This document shows, piece by piece, positions 17,233-26,556 of a DNA stretch of 64,000 bases (its first letter is position 1; each line of letters opens with the position of its first letter). Location of the stretch: positions 1,984,001 through 2,048,000 of the forward strand of contig NZ_CP029642.1 in assembly GCF_003268655.1 (NCBI RefSeq). The letters run 5' to 3'. The notes beneath the pieces were generated by a model, which had not been told where the DNA came from, searched no databases, and worked only from the letters and a program-made list of their open reading frames with translations. The DNA is from Arthrobacter dokdonellae (GTDB taxonomy: Bacteria > Actinomycetota > Actinomycetes > Actinomycetales > Micrococcaceae). The position numbers and the translations under genes were made by a program.

Positions 17233-17360
17233 GGGCAAACCTTTCGTGCGACCAATATGAACGCAACGGTGAGATTAGTCACTTCAGCGGGCACTGTTGT
17301 GTGAGGCGGATCGCACGCCACACCTACCAATGCTAATCACCGAAGATCACAAGGAGTGAC

Positions 17361-18722
17361 ATGAGCTCTCAACGCGGAGGGACAGCCACGATGGCAAAGC
17401 CCGCACGGCGCAAAATGGACAAGACCCACTGGCTCTACGTCGCTGTCATCGCGGCCGTGGTCCTCGGTGCGGCAATTGGGCTCCTGGCCCCAGGCGTCGG
17501 CAAGTCGCTTGCCCCGCTGGGCACCATGTTCATCGCCCTGATCAAGATGGTCATCGCGCCCATCATCTTCTGCACCATCGTGCTGGGCGTAGGCTCCATC
17601 GCCAAGGCGGCCACCGTCGGCAAGGTGGGCGGGCTGGCCCTGGTGTACTTCATGGTGATGTCCACCGTGGCGCTCGCGATCGGCCTGGTGGTCGGCAACA
17701 TCGTCCACCCCGGCGCCGGCCTGCACCTGCAGCCGTACAAGACGGCCGCCGCATCCGCGGACAACGCCACGGTGAAGTTCCTGCTGGACTTGATCCCCGG
17801 CGACATCCCCGTGCTGCCCACCTTGGTCCTGGCGCTGCTGGTCGGCTTTGCGCTCCAGTCCCTCGGCAAGGCCGGCGAGCCCGTGCTCAACGCGGTGAAG
17901 AACATCCAAAAGGTGGTCTTCAAGCTCATGATGATGATCATGTGGGTGGCCCCGGTCGGCGCGTTCGGTGCCATCGCCGCCGTGGTCGGCGCCACCGGCT
18001 GGGCCGCCATCGGCTCCATGGCGATCCTCATGGGTGCGTTCTACCTGACCTGCGCCCTGTTCATCGTGGTCATCCTCGGCTCCATCCTGCGTCTGGTCAC
18101 CGGGCTGAACATCTTCGCCCTGATGCGCTACCTGGCCCGCGAATACCTGCTGATCTTCGCCACCTCCTCCTCCGAATCCGCCCTGCCGCGCCTCATCGCC
18201 AAGATGGAGCACGTGGGCGTCTCCAAGCCCGTGGTCGGCATCACCGTCCCCACCGGCTACTCCTTCAACCTTGACGGCACCGCCATCTACTTGACCATGA
18301 GCTCGCTGTTCATCTCCACCGCCATGGGAATGCCCATGAACCTCGGCGAGCAGATCGGCCTGCTGGTGTTCATGGTGATCGCCTCCAAGGGCGCCGCCGG
18401 AGTCACGGGCGCCGGCCTGGCCACGCTCGCCGCGGGACTTCAGGCGCACAAGCCTGTCCTGCTCGACGGCATGGGCGTGATTGTGGGCATCGACAAGTTC
18501 ATGTCCGAGTGCCGCGCCCTCACCAACTTCACCGGCAATGCTGTTGCCGCCCTGCTGGTGGGCAAGTGGACGCACGAGCTGGACCTCGACCAGGCCCGCG
18601 AAGTGCTCTCCGGCCGCAGCCCCTTCGACGAGCTGTCCCTGGAGCCGGACGGCCATGCCTCGGAACCTGACGCCGCGGCGCTGCCTTCGCGCGACGACGA
18701 GCGCGTGCCCGTCTCGGTCTAA
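17361..18722 (+). CDS. dctA: C4-dicarboxylate:cation symporter, DctA/GltP (DAACS) family
   Basis: 453-residue inner-membrane secondary transporter with about eight membrane segments and two re-entrant loops. Typical motifs are KMVIAPIIFCTIVLG, FATSSSESALPRLI (serine-rich hairpin), VPTGYSFNLDGTAIYLT and the substrate site near TNFTGNAVAALLVGKW. Expected to import succinate, fumarate and malate with protons or sodium. The ATG follows AAGGAG. It is divergent from the CitA/DcuS-like sensor operon (128 bases between the starts), which very likely controls it. A strong terminator follows. Confidence 0.94.
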   Translation: MSSQRGGTATMAKPARRKMDKTHWLYVAVIAAVVLGAAIGLLAPGVGKSLAPLGTMFIALIKMVIAPIIFCTIVLGVGSIAKAATVGKVGGLALVYFMVMSTVALAIGLVVGNIVHPGAGLHLQPYKTAAASADNATVKFLLDLIPGDIPVLPTLVLALLVGFALQSLGKAGEPVLNAVKNIQKVVFKLMMMIMWVAPVGAFGAIAAVVGATGWAAIGSMAILMGAFYLTCALFIVVILGSILRLVTGLNIFALMRYLAREYLLIFATSSSESALPRLIAKMEHVGVSKPVVGITVPTGYSFNLDGTAIYLTMSSLFISTAMGMPMNLGEQIGLLVFMVIASKGAAGVTGAGLATLAAGLQAHKPVLLDGMGVIVGIDKFMSECRALTNFTGNAVAALLVGKWTHELDLDQAREVLSGRSPFDELSLEPDGHASEPDAAALPSRDDERVPVSV

Positions 18723-18750
18723 GGAGTCCTGGGTCAAAGTTCACGCGTCA

Positions 18751-18790
18751 AAGCGGGCGGCTTCCTCCTTGAGGGGGCCGCCCGCTTTTG
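18751..18790 (+). terminator. Rho-independent terminator after dctA
   Basis: Stem AAAGCGGGCGGC / GCCGCCCGCTTT with a ~15-base loop, followed by TTTTGTTTT. It lies 28 bases after the dctA stop. The following 166 bases up to the end of the convergent membrane gene hold nothing recognised. Confidence 0.85.
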
Positions 18791-18956
18791 TTTTGCCGCC
18801 GGTTCGTTGATGTACGACGCCGGGACCTGGCCTGCGCCGTCCGGCCCCCTTCGCATGCGCCCGGTTCATGCCGGACCTGGCGCACCGCCCGGTCGCCGCA
18901 CATCTGTGCCGACTGTCCGGCACCGGGTTGTGCCGCGGCCCGGGTGAAGGGTCCGG

Positions 18957-20630
18957 CTACTTGGCCACAGGGGCCGGCGGCAGGCCGAATATGCCGCCCG
19001 ACTTCGCCGACTTTGGCTTGCGCACGCGGGTACCCCACGCGTAGGCGAGCAGTGTCAGCCCCAGCTGCGCGGGGAACGCAATGACGGGAACGCCGCCGGA
19101 GATCAGGCAGATCAGCACCGGCAGCAGCGAAATCAGCGTCAGGTCCGGGCCCACCAGCAGAGCCCGCACCGCGCCGGTGGGAATGGGGCCGGACGCCGTG
19201 GCGACGGCCGGCATGTTCCAGTCCGGGGCCGGGCGGAACGCGGCGCGAAGGGTGGCCGCGCCCAGCCCGGGCCCGGCCAGCACGGCCAGCACCAGCAGGG
19301 ACGGTGAGCCGACCCCCAGCGCGAGCAGCAGCCCAAAGCACACCAGCGCCCACACCGCCATGCCGACGGCCGGCAGCACGTAGTGGACGCGGCGGACTAT
19401 CCGGGCGGGCAGCGGCATGAGCATGTCCACGGCCGGGTTGCCGTTGGCAAACCGGGCCGTGGCCCCCAGCGACGTGGCCGCGAAGTGGGCGCAGAAGTAC
19501 AGCACCACGGCAATCAGGACGGAGTTGCCCAGGAACTGCACCGCGGCCAGGCTGGCCGGAATGGCTGCCAGCACCAGGACGCGAAGCAGCGACATGGGGG
19601 ACCGCAACGCCATGGTGGCATGGGTGCTCAGGAGCGTCTTGACGCTTCGCGAAAACACCGTGCCGCCGTGGAAGACGAGCGGCAGCCGCACCTTGGACTT
19701 TCCCGAGGTGCGGCCACCGCCCAGGGAGCGCGAAAGTTCCGAGGCGTCCATGGACATCAGGGAGCCGGCGACGTAGGCGCCCGCCGCGGCACCCTCCTTC
19801 AGCTTCGCCGTCGTGATCCGCTCAAGGTTCCAGTAGACGGCGGCCAGCAACACCACGGCAATGACCACCAACACCAGCGGCCACAGGGCGCCGCCGGCGA
19901 CCAAAAGCGGCCAGCTCGTGGGCAGGTATTCGAGCCAGGCCGTTTGCGCGCCCGTGATTGCCCCGGCCCCGGCCGTGTTGTTATAAAGCGCTGTGGCGAC
20001 AAGCGTCAGCGGGGCCACCAGTGTCACGACCCCGGTCAGCACCTTTAGCCAGGACCCGGAGTTGGTGATTTGGCACCACGCCGCGATCCCGTAGAGCAGC
20101 CAGCCGAGCCCGACCCCGCACAGCACGGAAAGGGCAATGCGGCCCGGCGACGGCGAGGAGGACATGCCCAGCGCCACCGGCACCATCACGACGACGCCCG
20201 CAGCCGCGGGCCAGATCAGGGACTTCAGGAAGCCGGGCTGGATGAAGCCGCGGCGCCTGACCGGCAGTCCCAGCCACCACGCCGTCTGCGGCAGCGTCAT
20301 GGTGATGGGACCCACGGTCATCTCAACGGACAGCAGGGCCGCGGCGAGCGTGAGCAGCACGGTGGCGCTGGCCTGGAGCAGGGTCACCGAGTGGAACCCC
20401 GGCGCGATCACCGTGGCGGTCAGCGCCGATTCATGCCCCACGCCGAGGCTGTTGCGCAGGCCCACGATGATGGCGCCCGCCATGGTGAGCAGGGTCAGCC
20501 CGCCCAGCACGAAGGTGTAGGCCTCCGAGACAAGCTCCATGACGCCGCCCTCTGTGCGGCTGAGGCCGGCCCGGAACGTGTATTGCCTGATTTCCCGGGC
20601 GCTGAACCGGTCGCTGGTTTCCATGGACAT
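18957..20630 (-). CDS. Large multi-pass membrane protein, ABC-transporter permease partner (DUF6297-like)
   Basis: About 557 residues with roughly a dozen hydrophobic segments (e.g. AYTFVLGGLTLLTMAGAIIV, WPLVLVVIAVVLLAAVYW, SVLIAVVLYFCAHFAATSL). No catalytic motif. It follows an ABC ATPase gene immediately, so it is likely the membrane part of that transporter, resembling actinobacterial permeases annotated DUF6297. The start is uncertain: ATG at 20628-20630 (used here) lies 4 bases after the ATPase stop; a TTG at 20640-20642 would overlap it by 8. Substrate unknown; an exporter is more likely than an importer because no binding protein is present. Confidence 0.72.
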   Translation of the reverse strand: MSMETSDRFSAREIRQYTFRAGLSRTEGGVMELVSEAYTFVLGGLTLLTMAGAIIVGLRNSLGVGHESALTATVIAPGFHSVTLLQASATVLLTLAAALLSVEMTVGPITMTLPQTAWWLGLPVRRRGFIQPGFLKSLIWPAAAGVVVMVPVALGMSSSPSPGRIALSVLCGVGLGWLLYGIAAWCQITNSGSWLKVLTGVVTLVAPLTLVATALYNNTAGAGAITGAQTAWLEYLPTSWPLLVAGGALWPLVLVVIAVVLLAAVYWNLERITTAKLKEGAAAGAYVAGSLMSMDASELSRSLGGGRTSGKSKVRLPLVFHGGTVFSRSVKTLLSTHATMALRSPMSLLRVLVLAAIPASLAAVQFLGNSVLIAVVLYFCAHFAATSLGATARFANGNPAVDMLMPLPARIVRRVHYVLPAVGMAVWALVCFGLLLALGVGSPSLLVLAVLAGPGLGAATLRAAFRPAPDWNMPAVATASGPIPTGAVRALLVGPDLTLISLLPVLICLISGGVPVIAFPAQLGLTLLAYAWGTRVRKPKSAKSGGIFGLPPAPVAK

Positions 20631-20634
20631 GGCG

Positions 20635-21369
20635 CTAGTCAACGTGGGGGTTCTCGGAGGAGATGGCCACCGCGGCCTGGGACGGCGTCATGGCGTGGAT
20701 GGTGTCCGCGATGAACAGGGCCTTGGTGGCCACGGTGGAAAGGAAGTCGGGGTCGTGGGTGACCACCAGCAGTGCCAGGCCGTTGTCCACCTCGGCCCGC
20801 AGGCGTTCGGCGAGCCGGTGCCGCATGCCGGTGTCGAGCCGTTGTTCCGGCTCGTCCAGGACCAGCAGCGAGCGGGGCCGGACAAATGCGGAGGCCAGGA
20901 GCATGCGGCGGCGCTGCCCGGACGAAAGGTTGTAGGGCCGGGACTTGGCCAGCCGGCCGAGCCCGAAGAAGTCCAGTTCGGCGGCGATCACGTCCTCGAC
21001 GTCGTGCACGCCATGCCCGGCCGAGACGATGGCCAGGTGTTCCTCCACCGTCAGCGCGGGGAAGAAGGCGTCGTCGTCGAACACCACGGCAACTTCGCGC
21101 CGGAAATCCAGGGTCCTGTCATCCACCGTGGCGCCGTTGATCAGCGCGGTGCCGGAGACCGCCTCAAGCTGGCCGACCACCGTTTTCACCACCGTGGACT
21201 TGCCGGCGCCGTTGGGCCCCACCAGGGCCAGGGCCTGTCCGGCGTGGAGGCTGAAGCTGACCACGCCGCAGACTGCGGTGGTGCCGTAGCCTGCCTGCAG
21301 CTTTTCGGCCCGGACCACGTCCTTGCGTCGTTCGGAACTTTTCGAGGAAGGTTTTTTAGCGTTGCTCAT
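20635..21369 (-). CDS. ABC transporter ATP-binding protein
   Basis: 244-residue nucleotide-binding domain: Walker A GPNGAGKST (about residues 48-56), signature LSSGQRRRMLLA, Walker B SLLVLDEP, D-loop and H-loop VVTHD. The start ATG at 21367-21369 (MSNAKKP) is preferred over a longer in-frame extension to 21513 that would run across the parA promoter region. Forms an operon with the downstream membrane protein and is divergent from parA. Confidence 0.9.
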   Translation of the reverse strand: MSNAKKPSSKSSERRKDVVRAEKLQAGYGTTAVCGVVSFSLHAGQALALVGPNGAGKSTVVKTVVGQLEAVSGTALINGATVDDRTLDFRREVAVVFDDDAFFPALTVEEHLAIVSAGHGVHDVEDVIAAELDFFGLGRLAKSRPYNLSSGQRRRMLLASAFVRPRSLLVLDEPEQRLDTGMRHRLAERLRAEVDNGLALLVVTHDPDFLSTVATKALFIADTIHAMTPSQAAVAISSENPHVD

Positions 21370-21504
21370 CAATTCGAAGTATAGGCTCGCCGCTGAACAT
21401 TCAGCCTCAACTTGAGGGTCAAGGCTCAAAAGGCAAAGCACGCAAATGTCCAAAACTTGCCCCGCCCACCCGGTAACGTAGTGGGTGGCAGCGGGAAGCC
21501 ACCA

Positions 21505-21544
21505 GTGAATCAAGTTGGTTGTGAATCAACTTGGAAGTGAATCA
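21505..21544 (+). promoter_or_regulatory. Iterated GTGAATCA elements upstream of parA-scpAB
   Basis: GTGAATCA occurs at 21505, 21521 and 21537, i.e. three times with an exact 16-base period. Between the first two, CAAGTTG (21511-21517) and CAACTTG (21527-21533) form a 7-bp inverted repeat. The last copy ends 28 bases before the GTG start of parA. Regularly phased repeats like these usually bind a protein; none can be named. Confidence 0.5.
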
Positions 21545-21572
21545 GCAAAGCGGCGAAAGTGTGGACTGACAG

Positions 21573-22454
21573 GTGAGCAACGAGCAGGGTGCAACGGCAC
21601 TTGCGGGCGAAGACGTTTTGGGACCCACCGGACGGCCCGTGACCGATTTCCCCGAGCCTCCCGTCCTCACGTCCCACGGCCCAGCCCGCGTCATCGCCAT
21701 GGTGAACCAAAAAGGCGGGGTGGGCAAGACGACGTCGACCATCAACCTCGGTGCCGCCCTGGCCGAGGCTGGTCGCCGGGTCCTGCTGGTGGACTTTGAC
21801 CCGCAGGGCGCGCTGTCCGCGGGACTCGGGACGAACCCGCATGAGCTGGACATCACCGTGTACAACGTGCTGATGGACCGCAAGGTGGACATCCGCGACG
21901 CCATCCTGAAGACCGAGATCGAGAACATCGACATCCTCCCGGCCAACATCGACCTCTCCGCGGCGGAGGTCCAGCTGGTCAACGAGGTGGCGCGCGAACA
22001 GGTCCTGGCCAGCGCCCTGCGCAAGGTCGAGGACGACTACGACGTGGTCCTGATCGACTGCCAGCCTTCCCTGGGCCTGCTGACCGTCAACGCGCTCACC
22101 GCCGCGCACGGCGTCATCATCCCGCTGATCTGCGAATTCTTTGCCCTGCGGGCCGTTGCCCTGCTGGTTGAAACCATCGACAAGGTCACCGACCGGCTGA
22201 ATCCGCGGCTGCAGGTCGACGGCGTCCTGGCCACCATGTACGACGCCCGCACCCTGCACGGCCGCGAAGTCCTGGCCCGCCTGGTGGAGGCCTTTGGCGA
22301 CAAGGTCTTCGAGACCGTCATCAAGCGCACCATCAAGTTCGCCGACGCGTCCGTGGCCGCCGAACCCATCACGTCCTTCGCGAGCAACCACCAGGGCGCC
22401 GACTCCTACCGCCGCCTGGCCAAAGAGCTGATCGCCCGTGGCGGCGCACCCTAA
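21573..22454 (+). CDS. ParA/Soj-family ATPase linked to scpAB
   Basis: 293-residue deviant-Walker ATPase: NQKGGVGKTTS near residues 45-55, VDFDPQGALS for the second lysine/aspartate region, and LIDCQPSLGLLTVNAL. The N-terminal ~38 residues are a variable leader. Start is GTG (21573). In actinobacteria this ParA paralog sits beside scpA-scpB (Rv1708-Rv1710 in M. tuberculosis) and is separate from the parAB operon near oriC; no parB follows here. scpA overlaps its end by 17 bases, so they are cotranscribed. Likely membrane- or nucleoid-associated role in chromosome organisation. Confidence 0.9.
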   Translation: MSNEQGATALAGEDVLGPTGRPVTDFPEPPVLTSHGPARVIAMVNQKGGVGKTTSTINLGAALAEAGRRVLLVDFDPQGALSAGLGTNPHELDITVYNVLMDRKVDIRDAILKTEIENIDILPANIDLSAAEVQLVNEVAREQVLASALRKVEDDYDVVLIDCQPSLGLLTVNALTAAHGVIIPLICEFFALRAVALLVETIDKVTDRLNPRLQVDGVLATMYDARTLHGREVLARLVEAFGDKVFETVIKRTIKFADASVAAEPITSFASNHQGADSYRRLAKELIARGGAP

Positions 22455-23493
22455 ACTGGACAGCAAAACCCTGGACCGCCGGGATGGCGCCGCGGGGATC
22501 CCGGCTGACGTGGACGGCGCTGCCGCACAGAGGCCGCAGGAGGGACCTCCGCCAGGCAAGGCACGCTTCCAGGTTCGGCTGGAGAATTTCACCGGCCCCT
22601 TCGACCTGCTGCTGGGACTGATTTCCAAACATGAGCTGGACATCACGGATGTGGCGATCGCCACTGTCACGGACGAGTTCATCGCCTACCTCAAGGCGCT
22701 GCAGGTGCCGGGCGGGGAATGGGCGCTGGACGAGGCGAGCGAATTCCTGGTCCTCGCCGCCACCCTCCTGGACCTGAAGGCCGCCCGGCTGCTGCCCGCC
22801 GGCGAGGTGGAGAACGACGACGACCTGGCCCTTTTGGAGGCCCGTGACCTCCTGTTCGCCAGGCTTTTGCAATACAAGGCCTTCAAGGAGGTCGCCTTCC
22901 TGCTGGGCGCCGAGCTGGACCGCGAGGCCATGCGATACCCGCGGATGGCCGGCCTGGAACCGCACTTTGCCGCGCTTTTGCCGGAACTGGTCTGGCGCCA
23001 CCCCCCGGAGCAGTTCGCCGAACTCGCCGCCAGGGCCATGGAGCCCAGGGAGGCCGCACCCACGGAAGTGGGGTTGGCCCACCTGCACATTGCCCCGGTC
23101 AGCGTCCGTGAACAGGCCGCGATCATCACCTCCATGCTGACCGAGGGCATGCCGGGCCCCGATGATCCCGCCGGCGACGGGTGGACCGGGCGTCCCCTCT
23201 CCTTTCGTGCCCTGAGCGCCGACGCTGAAAACAATATGGTGGTCATTGCCCGGTTCCTGGCCCTGCTGGAGCTTTTTCGCGACGCCGTCATTTCCTTCGA
23301 CCAGGCCAGCCCGCTGGGGGAGCTGCTGGTGCACTGGAGCGCAGGCGCCCGGCGCAGCCTGCTGACGGACAGCGATTTTGATGACGAAGACGGCCGCGAG
23401 CATGCGGCCCAGAACGCAGACAACCACAGTGACCACGACGCCGGCCACGACGTCCACGACGGCCGGCACCAAGGGGCGCACCATGAGCACTGA
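22438..23493 (+). CDS. scpA: Segregation and condensation protein A (kleisin)
   Basis: 351 residues. ScpA is the kleisin that bridges the SMC head domains and binds ScpB. The N-terminal signature FQVRLENFTGPFDLLLGLI and KHELDITDVAIATVTDEFI is clear, as is the C-terminal wHTH region (ALLELFRDAVISFDQASPLG). Start GTG at 22438 overlaps parA. An acidic/His-rich tail (DDEDGREHAAQNADNHS...) ends the protein and overlaps the scpB start by 11 bases. Confidence 0.94.
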   Translation: MAAHPKLDSKTLDRRDGAAGIPADVDGAAAQRPQEGPPPGKARFQVRLENFTGPFDLLLGLISKHELDITDVAIATVTDEFIAYLKALQVPGGEWALDEASEFLVLAATLLDLKAARLLPAGEVENDDDLALLEARDLLFARLLQYKAFKEVAFLLGAELDREAMRYPRMAGLEPHFAALLPELVWRHPPEQFAELAARAMEPREAAPTEVGLAHLHIAPVSVREQAAIITSMLTEGMPGPDDPAGDGWTGRPLSFRALSADAENNMVVIARFLALLELFRDAVISFDQASPLGELLVHWSAGARRSLLTDSDFDDEDGREHAAQNADNHSDHDAGHDVHDGRHQGAHHEH

Positions 23494-24160
23494 AGACCTG
23501 CGGCCCGGGACCGCGGCGGACGGAAATCCGGCGGGGGAATCGGGCCCCGCCGAGGCGGCGGCCGGTCCCGCCGAGTACACACCCGGCCCCGGCGGTGCCC
23601 GCGGGGCACTCGAGGCAGTGCTGATGGTGGTGGACGAGCCCGTAGCGGAGGAACAGCTGGCCGCCGTGGTGGGCCTGCCCACGGCCCAGGTACGTGAGCT
23701 GCTGCACGAACTGGCGCGGGAGTATGACGGCTATACTAGGGATGGTGGCACCCTACCGGTGCGCGGCTTTGAACTGCGGCAACTTGCCGGGGGATGGCGT
23801 GTTTATTCACGGGCCGCATATTCCGGGATCGTGTCACAGTTTGTTGTGGACGGCCAAACGGCCCGGCTCACGCAGGCGGCCTTGGAGACCTTGGCGGTGA
23901 TCGCTTACCGCCAGCCGGTCTCGCGGGCCCGCGTTTCCGCCATCCGTGGCGTGAACGTGGACTCGGTGGTGAGGACGCTGGCACAGCGTGGCTTGATTGA
24001 GGAAGTGGGCACCGATCCGGTGTCAGGGGCATTCCTGTACCGCACCACAGCGTACTTTTTGGAACGGTTGGGGATTGGGAGCGTGGACGAGTTGCCGCAA
24101 ATCGCACAGCACCTGCCAGGGCTGGAAAACCTTCATGATTTTGATGAGGCCAGCCTCTAG
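23483..24160 (+). CDS. scpB: Segregation and condensation protein B
   Basis: 225 residues with tandem winged helices. Visible features: ALEAVLMVVDEPVAEEQLA, RPAYSG-type segment AAYSGIVSQFV, and TQAALETLAVIAYRQPVSRARVSAIRGVN, the ScpB hallmark. The ATG at 23483 (MSTEDL) overlaps the end of scpA. A longer in-frame start at 23378 would lie entirely inside scpA and is rejected. The first ~45 residues are Gly/Pro/Ala-rich. Confidence 0.95.
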   Translation: MSTEDLRPGTAADGNPAGESGPAEAAAGPAEYTPGPGGARGALEAVLMVVDEPVAEEQLAAVVGLPTAQVRELLHELAREYDGYTRDGGTLPVRGFELRQLAGGWRVYSRAAYSGIVSQFVVDGQTARLTQAALETLAVIAYRQPVSRARVSAIRGVNVDSVVRTLAQRGLIEEVGTDPVSGAFLYRTTAYFLERLGIGSVDELPQIAQHLPGLENLHDFDEASL

Positions 24161-24277
24161 GCCCTCCCCGTCAACCCAGGCCCGTACCATGACGGCCTGC
24201 CCCAATGCACCGCACCTGAACCGTCCAGGGACACCCACGTACAGCTACACAACTAAAGAAGCATTAAGGACATACCA

Positions 24278-25444
24278 ATGACACCGTCGCCCCGTTCCGG
24301 GAGTTCGTCCGGGCAGCACCAGCCGCGAGGCGGCAATCCCCGCTCCGGCGCCCCCAAGTCCGGCGCGCCCAAGTCGGGCGGCTACAAGGGCGCAGGCGCC
24401 CCCAAGTCCGGCGCCCCGAAGTCGGGCGGCTACAAGGGCGCAGGCGCGTCCCAGCCCGGCGCGCCCAAGTCCGGAGCCCCCCGGTCCGGCGGCAAGTTTG
24501 GCGGCCCCAAGGGCGGCGCCGCCTCCGGCGCCAGCACGTTTGGCGCGCGCGCCGCGGCCCGCACCGGATCCGGAAACCGCAAGCCGTCGCAGACGGGCGC
24601 CCGCCCCTTTAAGAACGACCAGTACGGGCGCAACCTTGGCCCGGTCAAAAACCGTCCCACCGAACAGAACCGCCGCCCCGAGCGCACCACGGACGACGTC
24701 GACATCCACAATGCGGAAGGCGTCCGCCTGCAGAAGGTCATGGCCATGGCCGGGGTCGCCTCCCGCCGCCTGTGCGAGGACATGATCCTGGAAGGCCGCG
24801 TCCAGGTCGACGGCGTCACCGTCACCCAGCTGGGGCTGCGCGTGGACCCGGAAACGGCGGAAATCGCCGTGGACGGCATGACCATCCAGACCAATGAATC
24901 CATGATCTACATGGTGTTCAACAAGCCCAAGGGTGTGGTGTCCACCATGGACGACCCCGAGGGGCGCCCCTGCGTCTCCGACTTCCTGAAGAAGCGCCAG
25001 ACGCGTGAGCGCCTGTTCCACGTGGGCCGCCTCGACACGAACACCGAGGGCCTGCTGCTCCTGACCAACGACGGCGAGCTTTCCAACCGCCTCAGCCACC
25101 CCAAATACGGGGTGGAGAAGACGTACCTGGTCCAGGTCCGCGGACCTATGGCGCACGGCGTCGGCGCCCAGCTGAAGGACGGCGTGGAACTCGAGGACGG
25201 CTGGGCGAAGGTTGACTCCTTCCGCCTGGTCGACTCCACCCCTGGCCACGTGCTGGCCGAGGTGGTGCTGCACTCCGGCAAGAACCGCATTGTCCGGCGC
25301 ATGTTTGACGCGGTGGGCTACCCGGTGGAGCGCCTGGTCCGCGTCAAGTTCGGCCCGATTGCGCTGGGAGACCAGCGCCAGGGCAGCATCCGCATCCTGG
25401 GCCGCCACGAGGTGGGCCACCTGCTCGCAGAAGTGGGGATGTAG
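24278..25444 (+). CDS. rluB: 23S rRNA pseudouridine synthase RluB-like with disordered N-terminus
   Basis: 388 residues. The C-terminal ~240 residues are a pseudouridine synthase of the RsuA/RluB family: S4 RNA-binding domain (about 148-190, RLQKVMAMAGVASRRLCEDM) and catalytic Asp253 in GRLDTNTEGLLLLTNDG. Expected to modify the peptidyl-transferase region of 23S rRNA. The first ~140 residues are a low-complexity Gly/Ala/Pro/Lys/Ser extension with near-perfect internal repeats (GAPKSGAPKSGGYKGAGA), positively charged and probably RNA-associating. Such tails are common in actinobacterial RluB. ATG 24278 follows AAGGA. Confidence 0.93.
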   Translation: MTPSPRSGSSSGQHQPRGGNPRSGAPKSGAPKSGGYKGAGAPKSGAPKSGGYKGAGASQPGAPKSGAPRSGGKFGGPKGGAASGASTFGARAAARTGSGNRKPSQTGARPFKNDQYGRNLGPVKNRPTEQNRRPERTTDDVDIHNAEGVRLQKVMAMAGVASRRLCEDMILEGRVQVDGVTVTQLGLRVDPETAEIAVDGMTIQTNESMIYMVFNKPKGVVSTMDDPEGRPCVSDFLKKRQTRERLFHVGRLDTNTEGLLLLTNDGELSNRLSHPKYGVEKTYLVQVRGPMAHGVGAQLKDGVELEDGWAKVDSFRLVDSTPGHVLAEVVLHSGKNRIVRRMFDAVGYPVERLVRVKFGPIALGDQRQGSIRILGRHEVGHLLAEVGM

Positions 25445-25452
25445 GCCAAGGG

Positions 25453-26556
25453 ATGAATCCAACGCATTTGACGGGGCCTGTCCTGATCCTGGGCAGCGGG
25501 CTGCTCGGTGCCAGCATCGGGCTTGGCCTGCGCGCCCACGGCATCGACGTGGTCGTCTCCGACCCGTCGCCGTCGGCGGAGGCCGTCGCCGTGGACATCG
25601 GCGCCGGCCGCGCCTTTAACGCGGCCGAGGTCCTCAGTCCGGAGCTGGTGGTCGTGGCGGCGCCGCCCGACGTCACCGCGGCGGTGGTGGCGGGTGCCCT
25701 GCAAACGTACGCGGCCGCCGTCGTGGTTGACATTGCCAGCGTCAAGGTGGCCGTGGCCACGGAACTTGTTGGCATCCTGGGCCCGGACAAGGGCATGCTG
25801 GAGCGCTACGTGGGTACGCACCCCATGGCCGGGCGGGAGAAGTCCGGGCCGGTGGCCGCGCTCGGCGAGCTGTTTAACTCCATGCCCTGGGTGCTGTGCC
25901 CGTCGGAAGTCAGTTCGAAGCATGCCGTGAAGGTGGCGCACTCCCTGGCGATCGACCTCAACGCCGTCGTGTTCCGCTTCACCCCGGACGAGCACGACGC
26001 CGCCGTGGCCCTGGTCAGCCACCTGCCGCAGGTCATGAGCTCGCTCGTGGCCAGCCGGCTGCAGGAAACGCCGCCGCATGCGCTCTCGCTGGCCGGCAAC
26101 GGCCTGCGCGACGTGACCCGGATCGCCGCGAGCGACCCCGCCCTGTGGGTGCAGATCCTCGGCGCCAATGCGCCCAAGCTGCTGGAGATCATGCAGGGCG
26201 TCCGGGCGGACCTGGACCGGCTGATCAACACGCTGCGCGCCCCGACCGCGCCGGGTGCGCGGCTGGACCTGGCCCAGCTGATGGCGGAGGGGAACGCCGG
26301 GCAGACCCGTATTCCCGGCAAGCACGGCGGGCCGGCGCAGCAGTACACCTGGCTCACGGTGCTGGTCGATGACAGGCCCGGTCAGATTGCCAGGCTGCTG
26401 ACGGAGATTGGCCACATCGGCGTCAACGTGGAGGACCTGCGCATGGACCATTCGGCCGGGCTGCAGGTGGGCATGGTGGAGATTTCGGTGCTGCCGTCCA
26501 AGCGCGCACGCTTGGTGGAGGACCTGACGGAGCGTGGATGGAAGGTAATTCTGTGA
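25453..26556 (+). CDS. tyrA: Prephenate dehydrogenase
   Basis: 367 residues; oxidises prephenate to 4-hydroxyphenylpyruvate with NAD(P)+ in tyrosine synthesis. The Rossmann motif LGSGLLGASIG is at residues 13-23. Substrate-region residues include THPMAGREKSGP and a helical C-terminal half. An ACT domain follows at about 296-367 (WLTVLVDDRPGQIARLL), suggesting tyrosine feedback control. It starts 8 bases after rluB and overlaps cmk (GTGA), in the operon rluB-tyrA-cmk-plsC-der. Confidence 0.94.
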   Translation: MNPTHLTGPVLILGSGLLGASIGLGLRAHGIDVVVSDPSPSAEAVAVDIGAGRAFNAAEVLSPELVVVAAPPDVTAAVVAGALQTYAAAVVVDIASVKVAVATELVGILGPDKGMLERYVGTHPMAGREKSGPVAALGELFNSMPWVLCPSEVSSKHAVKVAHSLAIDLNAVVFRFTPDEHDAAVALVSHLPQVMSSLVASRLQETPPHALSLAGNGLRDVTRIAASDPALWVQILGANAPKLLEIMQGVRADLDRLINTLRAPTAPGARLDLAQLMAEGNAGQTRIPGKHGGPAQQYTWLTVLVDDRPGQIARLLTEIGHIGVNVEDLRMDHSAGLQVGMVEISVLPSKRARLVEDLTERGWKVIL

